Assembly (NCBI RefSeq): GCF_003265705.1
Contig: NW_020312859.1
Location: 5,358,763 to 5,422,762, forward strand
DNA from: Callorhinus ursinus
Lineage: Eukaryota > Chordata > Mammalia > Carnivora > Otariidae
Length of the DNA: 64,000 nucleotides
Direction of reading: 5' to 3'
Part shown: one piece after another, positions 24,801-39,800 of the stretch
Position numbering within the stretch: the stretch's first letter is position 1
Layout of the letters: each line of letters begins with the position of its first letter
Made by a program: the position numbers and the translations under genes
Notes under the pieces: generated by a model
The model's input: the letters and a program-made list of their open reading frames with translations, nothing else
What the model was told of the DNA's origin: nothing
Database searches by the model: none

Positions 24801-27800
24801 TTTGTTCATTTTCAAAAGGATTTTGTTGGGACCAGATGGATAATTTCATAATCCAAGTTAAAACTGCCTTATAATATTCAGTCCCTTCTGCCTGGCAGGG
24901 GATTTCATCTTTTGTCTATAGAGGCTTGGGGTGTGGGGTGATCCTAGGAATGTAGTTTACAGGCAGTGGACCTAAAGTATCCTATAGAAGGTCAAGAAAG
25001 GTAGGTAAAAATCAGGATTCTCACTAAAAAGAAACTTAGGGGCTCTGTTTCTTAGTGAACCTAGTGAGTATACTCGGATCTCTGATGTGTATGTGACGTA
25101 GCAGAGTGTCTGTCTTCCGCTATAACTTTCATCTCCAAGTTACTTTGGAGAAGCTTAAGTGGTTCTTCAGGGTAATAACACATGTGAGGGAGAACCAGAT
25201 GTGAGCTAGTGGGGTGACTTTCAGAAAACAAAGAGGAATCGCCGAGGATAGTGTTTTAGAATTAAGGTAATTGGAGGAGAGTTTTCACAGCTCTACTAAG
25301 GATTTTGGTTTGTTTGTAGAAGGTATTAGAAAGCCATAGGTATCTGAGCTCACTAGCACTGGCCTCTGGCACTTACCTGCTTAAAGCATTTCACATTTAC
25401 TTTGTGTGAGCTATGAAACAAGGAGATGAGCATACAGACGTTGCCATAAGTTCCATTGGGGGGCCACGAGGAGGCATTTCACAAAACAACTTAAGATGTC
25501 CTGTATATGTGTAGCAATACTAAGGGAACCTGTCTGTGATCTAAGTAGGCTGTATACAATGTAAGTGAGCCAGAGAAGTGCTTGGTAGTGTTTTCAAGGG
25601 CTGCTAACTTCTGGCAGCGGAAGACACCCTTTGAGAGGATACTGGCAGAGCTGGTTATCTCTTCAGCAATGTGGGCAAGTTCCATGAGGCTTTCTCTCTT
25701 GATATTGGGGCGATGTAAAATGGACTTGTAACATGATAGAATTCTATGTAGCTTGGTAGGGTTTTGCACTGGTGAGCCTTTCATTTCTTGTCCTTTATAT
25801 ATTTAGTAAATTGCTTTGGTTCCTTTAAAGATCCCACTGGTCCAACAGAAGCAGTTTTAGTTATGAAAGGACATTAATTGAAAAAAAATGTTGGCAATTG
25901 AGTCTCAGTTTTTTGTGCTTCTTGATTTACTGTCTTACAGATTGGCTCAAGTACATGTTTTGATGAGAGTAGTTACTGATCAGACCTGGATATTGGTAGT
26001 TGCAGATCATTCACTGAGCACTTGGATTATCGTGGGAGCTCCATAATTGATTTAAGGCTTCCAGTCTTTTCCACCTTCGGTCCATCTTGTCAGCTTCCAC
26101 TGGTAAATCTTTCGGAAGCACCGTTATTATCTTATTTCTATTTGTAGTTGGAAAAGGTGGTGAATCAAATGCCTTCATCCTCTCTTCCTTCCAGATCAGT
26201 TTGGAAATAGTCAACAGAGATGGAGGTGCAGTTTTCAGCTTTCTTATTATAAACCGGGCTTGAAGAACCTCCACCAGCTTGTGGCTGGAATTGGGCTGCT
26301 TGTTACTCCCTCAGTTGAGTTTACTTGCCCCCCACCCCCCGCCAGAACTGTAGGCACTGAAGCCTGGAGCACACGCGGGGCTGTGTCTGCTCTGTTCCTT
26401 TTCCCAGTCTCTCCACGTGGGAGGAGTTTGAAGAAGGGCTGAAAATCTTGCGCCAGTATTATTCCCTCCTGGGGAGTAAAATGTTGGCGGGGGGGGGGAG
26501 GGGACCGGGAAATGAGATTTCTTCTAACAGTTTATGCCTGTTGTGAAACTTCTGATTGTTCCTTCTGCTTCCAAGACAAAATCCAGACTCCTTTCTGTTA
26601 TTTATACACTTTGGGGTCTGACCCTTGCCCCACTTCCAGTGACAGTGGACCTCCCCAGCTGGACTGATGTCACTGGCCCTTAAAGGCACTTGACTTGTTT
26701 CTCCTGGATTGCTCTTGCTCTTCCTCCCAACATGATGCCCTTGTCCTTTTCCTAGGACCCCAAGTCCTTTCCATTTCCAGATCTGGGTGCAAGTCCCCTT
26801 TCTCCATAGAACTTCCCCAAACCAGTGTGCTGGCATGTCCCCTCTTCCATAGCACTTGGAGCCTTGCTCTGCATTGTAAATCAGAGATTTTTTCCCTGGA
26901 AAGACTGAAGGAGAGCTAGTCTGACTTGTACTGTAGCCAGGAAGAGGGAGACCCACTGAGAAGTGACTTTTGTACAGGGGTGTGTCGTAAACTCAGACCT
27001 CCTGATCCCCAGTCTTGTACATTCCCCTCTGCAGAAGGTGCGTGTAGTCATAAACTGTCATTGTCATGTGTGTATGACTTGTCTCATCAACATCAGTTAA
27101 GTGTCTGAGGTCGGGACCACTGTGCTTTGTGTCTTTTATGCTCTTGGAGGTCAGTCACCAGAGAGGTTTGTCAGGTTGTTCAACACATTAATAAGAGTGT
27201 CTCTCTATTTATACATTATAATATATAATTTGTACACTTTGCATATTTATATATTATATATAATTTTTGTATTTGTATACTACGTATTTGTATATTATAT
27301 CATATGTATGTAATTTGTTTTCCTAGAACAAATGGGTAGAGCTCTTCTCCCTGAAAATAAAACCCATATAAGATATAATAACTCCCATTATTTTTTTCCA
27401 TTGTTAAATAATAGTAGGTGGTGTCTCAGTTTTAACTAAAGAAATGAACTTTTTTTTTTAAAGATTTTATTTATTTATTTGACAGAGAGAGACAGCGAGA
27501 GAGGGAACACAAGCAGGGGGAGTGGGAGAGGGAGAAGCAGGCTTCCCACGGAGCAGGGAGCCCGATGTGGGACTCGATCCCAGGACCCTGGGATCATGAC
27601 CTGAGCCGAAGGCAGACACTTAACGACTGAGCCACCAGGCACCCCTAAAGAAATGAGCATTTTAAAAATAACTTGTCTAAGGCACAAAAACTAATGGGCA
27701 GCACTGTTGGGATTGGACTCCGGGCTCCCACTTTCTTCTCCCACAGCTTTGCACTTGTTTATGCATCAGTAGGGAATGTTGGGAATGGAAAGTGGTGGGG

Positions 27801-30800
27801 AGATTCCAGTATTGGAGAAATTGTTTTTTTACTTGTAGGAAATGGCCCTTGTTCTGTAGAATTTCAATTTGCACACTCCACAGTGTCTTCTAATCCTCTA
27901 AAGACTATAAGGTGGCTCCAGCTTTTTCCTGTGCTGCTTCTCTTGCACTTGAGGCAGCAAGCAGATAATCTAACTTGTCTCCTCTTCTAAACAGGCGACC
28001 GAGCCTAACAGATTTTCCTTTTCAAGGATGACATCAATAGTGATGAATATTCATTTACTGCCTAAGGGATAAAAGTCCAAAATGCCCAAGTAAGAGAAGC
28101 GAGAAGCTTTTTTTTTTTTAAACTATCATCTCTTCCTTTCCCTTAAAATTATCTTGGAGCTTAATTCACTTCTTTATTGTTTAAAATGTAGCAAGAAAGC
28201 TCTTCCAGGAGCCAAGTTAGGCTGTCATTTCCCTGACTCTGATATGTAAATTTCACTTAGTATAGATTAATTGCTTTTATAGTTTTTTAATTATAGTACC
28301 TTTTCCCAACGAGGAAGGGGCCACTGAGATAAGAAGACATACAGACAAAGATACACATGCACATGTACATCCAAACATATACGCAGACCTATCCATATGT
28401 AGATACACAGGGCCTGTATGGCTGCAGCAAGGGGGATCAGAAAGGTAGGCAGGTGTCAAGTCTGATCCTGGGGGGCCATATAATGTTGATAGGGCTTTGG
28501 GAAAATGCTTTGGTATTAGGAAAGCACCTTGGCACTTCGTTAGGGAGGCCAAATAAATTTTTCACTAAGGAACCTTAAAAGATGTAATGGAGGGCGCCTG
28601 GGTGGCTCAGTTGGTTAAGCGACTGCCTTCGGCTCAGGTCGTGATCCTGGAGTCCCGGGATCGAGTCCGACATCAGCAGGGAGCCCGCTTCTCCCTCTGA
28701 CCCTCTTCCCTCTTGTGCTTTCTGTCTCTCATTCTCTCTCTCTCAAATAAATAAATAAAATCTTTTAAAAAAAAAAGATGTAATAGATTCTGTCCTCAAC
28801 AACAGTTTTAGGATCAAATGCTTCTATGTGCCTATGAATTTCATATTTTTCTTTCTTGAAATAAAATTTAGTAAATGTTAGCTTCATGGCATTAAAGCAT
28901 GGTTTGATGAGCAGGAAAGATGACCCATTCCAGTGTGTGTGAGGCCATCTGGTGTTCTTACTACACATCTAGGGAGGAGTGCCTGAGGAGTAGATTGATG
29001 GCCTTTTAGGCTGCACTCTTAAATCAGGAGCTGAACATTTTGATTGAGCTGGAGGTTGTTTTTTGTAAGCCAGGGTCTTGAGTGTTGGTGTTCATTTTGT
29101 TGAAGGCAGAGCATAAGCTTTGGCATTTCCACGCATGTCAGAATGGTTTATATTCTCTCTCTTGAAAGTCAAGAAACTGATCGGTTGGGGGCACCTGGGT
29201 GACTCAGTCAGTTAAGCATCTGCCTTCGGCTCAGGTCATGGTCCCAGGGTCCTGGGATTGAGCCCCTCGTTGGGCTCCCTGCTCAGGGGGGCAGTCTGGG
29301 GAGTCTGGTTCTCCTCCATCTGCCTGTCCAAGAGAGAGCTCATGGTCTCTCTTGCTCTCTCTCAAATAAATAAATAAAATCTTAAGAAAGAAAGAAAGAG
29401 AGAGAGAGAGAAAGAGAGAAAGAAAGAAAAGAAAGAAAAGAAAGAAAGAACGAAACTGATCACTGAACTAGCCTAAGTGGAGGAACATCTACTTGGATCT
29501 CTGATGCTCAGACTTTGCTGTGCCTAAGGAATCACCTGGACAACTTGTTAGAAAAGTAGATTCCAGACTACATCCCCAGAGAGGGTGATTTATTAGGTCT
29601 GAGGTAGACCCAGGAATCTGCAAATTCAAAAGCTTGCCAGATAATTAAAGTATACTTGGTTCTTAGACCATCCTTTGAGAAACAGAAAAAGATCACTGGG
29701 AAAATGGAGCATATTTACATTTTTATATTTAACATCCAAATAGAGGAAAAGAGATGAATGGTGTAGTGAGCCCTATGAAGTAATAAATATGTATTGGTTT
29801 CTGCTCTGGTTCCTGGCACAGAGCTCCTAAAACCCTTGTACGTTCCTGAGTGATAAGAATACCAGTCTCATCTCTTATTCTAATATTTGGTCTTTGACCC
29901 GTCCTTGACACAGTACTCCTGAAACCGTCTGGAGCTGGGCTTAGGCTCAAGAGTGTGTTGGCATTGTTTCCGCTGGGGGATTTGTTTTTATATTCTGACC
30001 AATTATTAGAAGGAAGAAGACAAATGTGAAGACATACAAGTTCTGAGTAGAGACCTGTGCTTGAAACCCACTGGGTTTTATTTGAAGTAGGGAGGAAATG
30101 TGAATGACAATGGCAGAGACCCACTTCTGAAGCTTTGGATAAGTCTCCATTCCTATTTTTCTAGGAGCACCTGGAGTGCTTATTACTCTGTAATCCCCAG
30201 GGCTTTTTAGGTTAGGCTTGGGTACATAGTGGGCTTTTACTGATTCTGAAAGGAAACACTTACTAAATACTAATGCTTGATGAATACCTGCTTCTTTCTT
30301 TTTTCAGCATATTTTTAGTGCCTCTTGTGTTCTTTGCTTTATTTATGAGTACTTTTGGTGGGAGTGGGATAGTGGAGGAAGGAAGGTGTCATAGAACTGT
30401 CATCTGGATTCCTCCCTATCTCAGAGGAGCTTTACGAGTTAGAGAAACAGTCTTGCGAGTGTTCCAAAAATAGGCAAAAATATAAACAAGCGAAAGAACC
30501 TAGTATAACTATGTACAGAATAACTGAAAGGATTTGCGGATTAAGAGTGTTTCAGTTGTGGTCCGGAGAGTCAGTCCCTTGGAAGTGGTGAGTACTGAGC
30601 CAGGTATTAAAGGAATTAGTAGATAAGAAAAGACTTAAAGCAAAAAGACCAAAAGACATTTAAATAAATGTTCTGGGGGCCAGAGGGCTTCCAGTTTTGG
30701 TTTTTTTTCCCTGTATTTACTTTTATTTGCATTTATTTTATGGCCATAAGTTTTTGTTTCTTCTGGGATATCTTTTTCTTCTGTGCAACCTCCTCTCCTG

Positions 30801-33800
30801 GTTTAGGAGCAGTCTGCTTTTTTTCAGTAAGGATCATCTCAGTGTCCAGGGAGAGCTCGTGTACGAGTTAATCCAACCATGAACTGTGTAAATTCTGCGC
30901 TGCATCTTGGGGCCTTTGTTCACCTGGGTGTGCTCCATGGCCAGAGTCTGCATCTAAACCCTGCACATTTTTAAGCCTGTGGGGTAAAAATTCAGCACTC
31001 TTTGTGGGCCCCCGACCCCGTGTACAGCCCCGCTCTTTGGCCTGGGCACGCCTACCAGCTCCACCATTGTAGTGCTGGATCGGCCCCCAACTGCTTCTGT
31101 ACAGCGCGGCCGTCAGATACTTGGGGCTTTTCGGATCTGTGTACCCTTGATGGCCTGGGCAGTTTCACGTGTGTTCTTAAAGGGAACACGAAGATTTGAA
31201 CCTCTTGATTTGCATGATTTTGTAGGGTTTTCTGGGTCAGGTGAATAGCAAATCACTTTCAGAGTTGGTGGGGGTGGGGGTGCTACTAGTTTTAAGATGG
31301 CCACGAGTATACTTTTATTTTCACTTCCTAACCAAATGATAGCGAAATGACCGGAAGGACAGAGGGGAATAAATCTTTAAAGATGGGAGATGTTGTGAAT
31401 TTCTGGGCAAGGAACGTCACTGTATCATGCTGGTGGATAAATGCTGTGGGGGGATCCTGACATGCAGGAGCTCTTTGTAGCCGAGATAGAAATGCTTCTT
31501 CCTGGGAAAGGGATGGAAGGCAGGCCAGAAGTGGAGGTGACTGATGAAGGGACTGTCTATAGGATGAGTGGTCGTATGGCTTGTCAGCTCCAGGCCAAAA
31601 TCAGGTAGTTACTCTAAAGAAATTGAGCAGTTTGCCCTGGGGCTCCCATGTGGAGGGACTTAGGGGGGCTAGTTGCTCTGACTTTCCCTGCCAGTACCCT
31701 AAAAGGGGCAAGAGGGGCAGCTCCCTGTGTGTGCAGAGTTCTAGGCCAGGCTTCTCATTCTGAGAAGAGAATGGCTGAGGCTTGGTCTCACCCACCTATA
31801 TTATCAACCTCATTTATTTTATTTTATTTAAAGATTTTATTTATTTATTTGACAGAGAGAGACACAGTGAGAGAGGGAACACAAGCAGGGGGAGTGGGAG
31901 AGGGAGAAGCAGCCTTCCCTCGGAGCAGGGAGTCCGATGTGGGGCTCGATCCCAGGACCCTGGGATCATGACTGGAGCCGAAGGCAGACGCTTAACGACT
32001 GAGCCACCCAGGCGCCCTTCAACCTCATTCATTTTAAACAAGAGCAATCCACCAAAGATCATGTTCTGGGAGTAGAGGTAGTTCCTGGCCTGTACCCCCA
32101 GCCATGTGCATATCTGTGAAGGCAGTAACTGGCATCATATGCTGTTTTCAGTTCTGAATTTGGGAATTACAGCAACTCCCTGTGGCAATAACTGATTTTT
32201 CCTGCTGACTTTGATGGATATTTTGTAAGGTTTAATTTAGAAATGGGATGATGAGTTGTTTAGAAATAATGGGGTTTGATGGATAAAAATTTTTAATACC
32301 TGGAATCTATGGGGGCAGAGTAATAAATAACTCCTAGTAGAACAGTGTTGTGACACATACCAGATCTTTCTCCTCATACTCAGATCCAGTGCTCAGTTTC
32401 TAACTCTCAGTTCTACCAAAGAAACCTAGAGGTTGGGGACTGGAGATAAGGCTGGGAGGAAAGTTTGAGAAAGTCTTGTCTATCTAGTGCTTTCATGTAA
32501 TTTTCTGTAAGTAGCTACTGTAATGTAATTTCCTATTCAGAGGGCCTCCAAGTTGCTTCTTTTCCTAATACAAGTTGCAGAAAGTAAAGATGTAGAAAAC
32601 CTTGGCGGATGAAGCTGTATAGAAGACAGCCGGAGAGCTTTGGGGTGAGGCCTCCTCATCAACTCTTGTTAGTTAACATCAGATAGTCGTCCTGCATGTG
32701 TGGTAGCATTTATGTATTGCAGGTGTCTTGCGTGTCATAAATATGTAATAGATTATGCTTTCTCTAAATTTAGTAGATATATGTTTTATTGTAAAATCAA
32801 GTTTGACTAAAAATAAGTGCTTTGAGCCTCAAAAATCTTGTTTGCCATTTTTCTTTCTGTCCTTGCAAGTTAGTTTGTTCTAACTCTGAAACCTAGAAAA
32901 GATTATAAAAATGAAATTGCTTTGATCCAGCCCCAAGTGCCATTAAGTGGTGAGAGTATTGGGTCTTTGTATTATACAGAACTCCCTTGGTTACAAGTGA
33001 CATAAACCCAACTTGAATTAAGTTAAAAAAAAAAAAAGGTAACAAAGCGTTCACTGATGTGAAGAATCAGAACTGGGAAGTGTAGTTGAGGATTCTGCCA
33101 GTGCTGTTTGCCTCCAGCCCCCTCCTGTATCTTTCTGGGTGTCAGCTCCATCCTTTGCAGCTGCTTTTCTTCTGGAGGTTGAATTGTGGCTGCCTGCAAT
33201 TATGGGCTCACAGCTTAACAACCTTATGATGTAGGAGGAAAGAGATTCGTTTTCCTACCCAAACCTGCCAAAAATTAATTTTTTTTTTTTTTTGGAGGGT
33301 CTCCGAAGTTGGCCTGGCTGGGTCATGGGTCCATCCCTGGAGCAATCACTGTGGTAAAAAGAATAGGACCGTAAGCGCAGCCTGACCTGCCCACTCTCGT
33401 CTGGGAGGTCCACAGTGGTTATCAGCAAAAAAGTGCTGGACACACGCAGTAGCCACTTCAGGCATGGGATAGGTGTATATCAAAATAAATATTTATGTTT
33501 TTTCTTGAACCATTTGAGAATAAGGTGCGTATATCATGACTTTTTATCCCTAGGTACTCCCCTGAGTCTTTCTTAAGAGTAGGGCCATTTTTGGGGCGCC
33601 TGGGTGGCTCAGTCGTTAAGCGTCTGCCTTCGGCTCAGGTCATGATCCCAGGGTCCTGGGATCGAGCCCCACATCGGGCTCCCTGCTCCGTGGGAAGCCT
33701 GCTTCTCCCTCTCCCGCTCCCCCTGCCTGTATTCCCTCTCTCACTGTCTCTGTCTGTCAAATAAATAAATAAAATCTTTAAAAAAACAAAAAAAGAGTAG

Positions 33801-36800
33801 GGCCATTTTCTTATCTAACCATTGCCTAGTTACTGCTTTTGTACTTGCAACTTATTAGCAGTCTGTGGGGAGACACTTTAAGATCATGCAAAAATCCTGT
33901 TCATCTTCACATTGTTCTCCCTAGATTTAGCATTCCTTGGTGGTTCTGGACGGTACTCATCTTTCCTAATAGTGGTTACAAAATGATTTTCCAACTCCAC
34001 CTTTCCTCTGCATTTATGGTTTGGGCTCTTTAGTAAGCAAGAGCCCTCCCTTCTCCCTTATTTATTCATTATTTATCCATATTGGTATGGATCCCTATTG
34101 TTCTCAGCTTCTATAATTATATGATTACTGTCCTCAGTTACCTTGGTGCTCAGATGGTTCCAGTTTTGACCAACAATAGCTCTTCAGGTTAACTCCTATG
34201 TCTTTTTGCCATGCTGCCTTCATTTTTTTTTGAGCACTCCCTTTCTGACATAGCAAGAATGTTTCCTGCTCATCTCATATCTTCCCTACCTCAGCCTTGG
34301 AATCAGCTATTTCTGTAAGGAACTTTGGTTTTAGAAACCAAGATGTGAGTGCTGGGTGGGGCATCTTCACTTTTTGGCTCTTTCAGTTGTCAAAGCAAGG
34401 GGGTAAATACACATACAAGTGCACACATATGTACACACACCTATATGCACACATGCATAATATATCCATAATACATGTATGCGCATTTATATGCATGTAT
34501 TCATATATATACTTATTTTAGAAAACCTGAATCCAAGCTGATACCTCCAAGTTAGATGCCATATTGTCATCCCCTTTTATCTTCCTTGCCTTACAGCATT
34601 TCATATTTACATCTTCCCTCTTCCTCAGTGAGAACCCCGGCTCCTCACATCAACACATCAACACATTTACTCATTTGCTAAATCCTATATCACATCTAAA
34701 ATGGCTTCAAAATTGCTTCACCCATATGCCTACCAAAAAGTTCAGGATTTTTTCACTGCTCCACAAGCTGAAAGTATATAGTCAAATACAGTTGACCCTT
34801 GAACAACACAGGTTTGAACTGCATGGGTCCACTTATATGCAGATTTTTTCCAATAAATACAGTATAGTACTGTAAATGTATTTTCTCTTCCTTAAAATTT
34901 TATTAGTAACATTTTTTTCTAGCTCACTTCATTTTAAGAATATAGTATATAATACATAAAACATACAAAATATGTGTTAATTGACTGTTTATGTTATCAC
35001 TAAGGCTTCTGGTCAGTAGTAGGCTACTAGTAGTTAAGTTTTTGAAGAGTCAAATGTTATACAGAGGTTTTTGATTGTACAGGGAGTCAGTGCCCCAACC
35101 CCTGTATTGCTCAGGGGTCAACTCTACTATGTTCATAAATTAATGAGATTTCCCCCTTGTATTCAATGTGGGGGTACAGGGGGACATACTTGATTGATTT
35201 GTTTAAGCTTGTTTTCACCTTTTTAAATTTTTTATTATGTAGAACTTAAACATGCTTCCAAAAATCAAATCTTTATAAAAAGATACTTTCAGAGAAGTCA
35301 TTCATTTCCCAAAACCCTTCCAACCCATTCCCCTCACTTATCCATTATGGATAATCATTGTTTTTTGGTACGTTCTTCCTGTAATTCTTTTTATTTTATT
35401 TTTATTTTTTTTAAGATTTTATTTATTTGCCAGAGAGAGAGCACAAGCAGGGGGAGTGGCAGGCAGAAGGAGGAGAAGGCTCCCCGCTGAGCAGGGAGCC
35501 CGATGTGGGGCTCAATCCCAGGACCCTGGGATTGTGACCTGAGCTGAAGGCAGATGCTTAACTGACTGAGCCACTCAGGCATCCTTATTTCTTTTCTTTT
35601 CTCTCTCTTTTTTTTTTTTTTAGAGGGAGAGGGAGAGAATCTTTTTTTTTTTTTTTAAAGATTTATTTATTTTAGAGAGGGAGCAAACATGGCAGGGAGG
35701 GGCAGAGGGAGAGAATCCTTAAGCTGAGCATGGAGACTGGCACAGGGCTCCATCCCAGGACCCTGAGATCATGACCTGTTCCGAAATCAAAGGTCAGCTG
35801 CTTAACAGACTGAGCCACCCAGGTGCCCTGGGAGAGAGAGAATCTTAAGCAGGCTCCACATCCAGCATGAAGCCCAGTGTGGGGCTCACTCTCACAACCC
35901 TGAGATCATGACCTGAGCTGAAATCAAGTTGGACACTTAACTGACTGAGCCACCCAGGTGCCCCTCTTTTTAAAATATAAATAGATATATTTTTCTTATT
36001 TTCCCTTTATCCTTCCATAAAAAGTAGCATTATACACCATTTTACACTTAGCTTTTCACACTTAGCAGTGTATCTCAGAAATCATTCCACATCAGTGTGT
36101 AGGATTCTTAATTGTTTTTACAGCTGCACAGTACTCTACTTTAGGTATCTGAATTTGTTCACTTTTGTTTCTTTAGGTAGTTTCTATTAATTTACAATTA
36201 CTAAACAATGCTGCAGTGAGTAACCTCACTCGTGTATATTTTCATATCATTGGAGGTGTATCTTTAGAGTATATTCCTATAAATGGAATTGCTAGATCAA
36301 AGGGTATCTACATATGTAGTTTTGTTACATATTATTTGACCACTATTTTTGAAGAACCTGGGTTTCAGAGAGCAAACAAGCATCCATGGACCAAATCCAT
36401 CTGTAGGTAGAGCAGTTTGGAGGTTAAATGTCTTCATTTGATAAAACTCTCAAGCATAAAATTTTCAAAAGTTATTCCAAAGAGGGAGAAAACATACTTC
36501 ATCTAATCTTCCTAGAGAATGAATTCGGTGATATTTTCTTGTGTCCTATTTGAATATCCCATTTATAAGCTTACAAAGAATCTTTTCTTCCTGATACTTG
36601 TCTTTATCAGAAAAGTTCAAGAATTTTTGGAACTCAAAATTGATTCTGTTGCCAAAGGTAACCTACAGAAGATCACTTTGAAGATTTCCCAGCTAGAGTA
36701 TCTTCTTACCCACAGATAAGCAAGCAGGTTTCACCAGTCATTTTCCTGTTTTACCAACATATTTGAGAAGGTGTTCCCTCTACTCCACTCCTAGCTTCTG

Positions 36801-39800
36801 GCTAGGAAAATCTAGTAGTGTCCCAGCTTGACTTTGGAATGCCTCAGTAACTCTTCCTTACACTCATTACTTAATGTGATTTTGGAAAATGGAAGGCAAA
36901 TACAAAATATGTAAAGTCTTGTAGTAAAGATTTGTATTTTGAGAAAGTTTTATTCCTTAATCATGGCTTGAGCTTGGTTTAGTTTTGAGTTTGAGTGTGA
37001 GTTGAGTAGTTCTGAGTATATATATATATATAAATATATACATATGATGAAGATTAAACATATAGACCAAGTGTTCTAATATAATGAAGTTATATTTAGT
37101 AGATAGATAAATTGATTTCAGTTGTTGGGAGAAAGGATTTCAGATTTTATGGAAGATTAAACAGGGCCCTGAACATGTGCTTATTATGGTGACTCTTTGT
37201 ATATTAATCAGCTATCTTTAAATTTGTGTCCAAAAAATTAAGCACAAACCTTCTTTTGTTGAGAGATCCATTTAAAAAACTGTCAACAATTATGGGTTTG
37301 TAGATTTATTTTTCTGTATTTGGGTCATTGGAATATTTTGTTGCTAATTCTTTTGGTCATTATTTTGAGATTCAAATAACATTAAAGGAGATTTAAAGTT
37401 TTTACATTCATTAAAAGGGAGACTAGGGTTTTAAAAAAAGACAGAAAACACAATATGGTGTTAAAAGCAACAGGCTGCGGGTCACATGAGCTGAGTGTGG
37501 GCCTCTGCTGCTGACTTTGGGACCTTTCCTGCTTTTAAACCTGTCTCTTCATCTGGAATATGAGGTTCATTTACCTGCCGACTCCCTCATGAGACTGTTG
37601 TTGTTAACAGTGAAATGAGACACGGAACACACAAGTGCTTTATAGAACATAAATTGCTATACAGTTTTCTTATGAGGAGCTATATAACATGACATAAATA
37701 TTCCCATGGAAATTTAGAATCTTTATAAACCTGTGTCTCCTGTTCTGAACTGATAAGTAAAACCTTTGTTTTTTCCTCCGTGTTTGAGAATACAAGTCCC
37801 TTATTGAAATTTATAATCCTCCAAAATGGCAAGACCCCTTGAATTTCATTTCCTCAGGTTGAACCAAAATAATTTTCATAAAGAACTTTCCCGGTAGGTA
37901 GGCAAGCCGGTCTTCAGCCTGGAAAATCGAGGATGTACTGTTTGTGCTGACCTGATTGAGGGTCCATGAGTAGTGAAGGGTGTTCAAGAGAGAGGCAGGC
38001 TGATTTCAGCAGTCAGCATGGATTGGTATTCCTGACAAAAGTTCATCATGCTGGGTCTCCCATCTCTAACAAGGCCATCTGTTTCTCTCTCTTCCCCGAC
38101 ACCTGATAGAAAATGCTAGTGATTTTGGCTCCTTCCTCATCTTCCGTATTCTGTCCCTTGCTCACACTTACCGGTTGTATTTCTGCTGGACCTTTTAAAT
38201 GATTTTCACCTTTGAGTTTTCTTGATTATATTTAGCCTGGGTCTTCATTTCCTCTTGCCTGAGCTTCCCATCTGGCCTTTGTCACACAGAATGAAGTCAA
38301 AACTCTCTGGCTTGGTATATGCCAATTTCTTTGCAGCTCCATTACTTAGTGCTTCTGTTCACTTGCCCTGTCATCCAGCCATGCAGACTGTCCTTTAATA
38401 GATGTGTGCTTAACACACTCTTCCATTCCCCAAGAATGCCAGGGTGGCTAAGAGCATGCCTGGGTTCAAATCCTTTCTTCACCATTTACTAGCCATATTA
38501 CCGTGGACATCTAACTGAACCTTACTGTGCTTCCTGACAAGATGAGGAGAGGAATAGCGTCTGCTTTGTAAGATTGGTGTGAAGACTAGATGAGGTAATT
38601 TGTGTGAGAGACTCAGAGAGCTGTGCCTGTGTGTAACGAGTGCTATATAACTAGTAGCTATAATTACTACTACTACTGTTAAAATTGCTGCTCCGTGGAC
38701 ATCCCTGCTCAGTTGCCTTTTCCCAGATTTCCCTAATGATGAGTGATCTTGATACATCCATCTATTCAATAAGCGTTTATTGGATGCTTACTATGTATAA
38801 AGCATAAAACTGGTCACTGTGAGGAGTACAAACCTTAATCAAGTACATACTGCCCTCTAGGAACTTAAGAGTCTAGTAGGAGAGATCAGAAACATATAAA
38901 ATATTTATCCACTTGTTTGTGGAGCAACTACACAGGATCCTCCCTCCGTGTAGTTCTGAGACTGTGATGTCATATTTAATGACTAACTTTGGTGAAAGAT
39001 CAGAGTTTGAGTACCTTCAGCAAAGCACAGCTGAGGTGCTTTGGGAATATGGAAAAGAGATTTTATCAGCTAGGAGGGTCAGGAAAAGCTTTTTAGGGGC
39101 ACCTGGGTGGCTCAGTTGGTTAAGCCTCTGCCTTCGGCTCAGGTCACTATCCCAGGGTCCTGGGATCGAGCCCCATATCGGGCTCCCCGCCCAGCGGAGA
39201 GCCTGCTTCTCTCTCTCCCTCTGCTGCTCCCCCTGCTTGTGTGCTTGCTTGCGCGCTCTCTCTCTCTCTCTCTCTCTTTCTGTGTCAAATAAATAAGTAA
39301 AATCTTAAAAAAAAAGAAAGAAAAAAGCTTTTTAGAGGTGTTGCCATCTTAGCAGGGCATGCAGGATGGATAGACTTTGCCTGTCTTCTCTCTCAGGAGG
39401 CATTCAACTACTGCCCTGGGCTATGGCTCTAGGTGGCCTGTAGGGTTTTCAGAATTGTAACCTCCTCGAGGGCAGGGACAGTATTGTTTTCATTTCTGAG
39501 TTCCTAGAACTTGACTCTGAGTCTTATGTAGACCTTTTTCAGTAGAGGATGGTGACAGATTAGGGAAATGTCTCTTCTCATGTAACTTAAAGGGAGATTA
39601 AAATTTATTGATTCTCAGGATCTTAATATCTAGCAATTAAAGTTACTAAAGAAGACATATAAACTGAAAGTGAGGTTTTTGGAGATGTTCATATTATTTT
39701 ATTTCTTACCACATTAATCATAGCCAAAAGAGTCATGATAGGGTATAAAAAAGTGAACTCTGCATCAAGCCATGTAGGTATTTCTTCCCATATTTCTGTG

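Larger units (their letters stand above)
35225..36360 (-). mobile_element. Old L1 3'-region relic interrupted by SINEs
   Basis: Antisense L1M phrases on both sides of the SINE cluster 35395-35964: 'tagaacttaaacatgcttcc' before it, and 'aaacaatgctgcagtgagta' and 'ataaatggaattgctagatc' after it. Confidence 0.6.

Noticed and set aside
26459..26956. 165-codon minus-strand open frame
   Set aside because: No protein family recognised and no splice or retrocopy signs; treated as chance.
33592..33670. tRNA-Lys gene
   Set aside because: The tRNA-like head belongs to a SINE with body, A-tail and target duplication; the same holds for the other SINEC heads.
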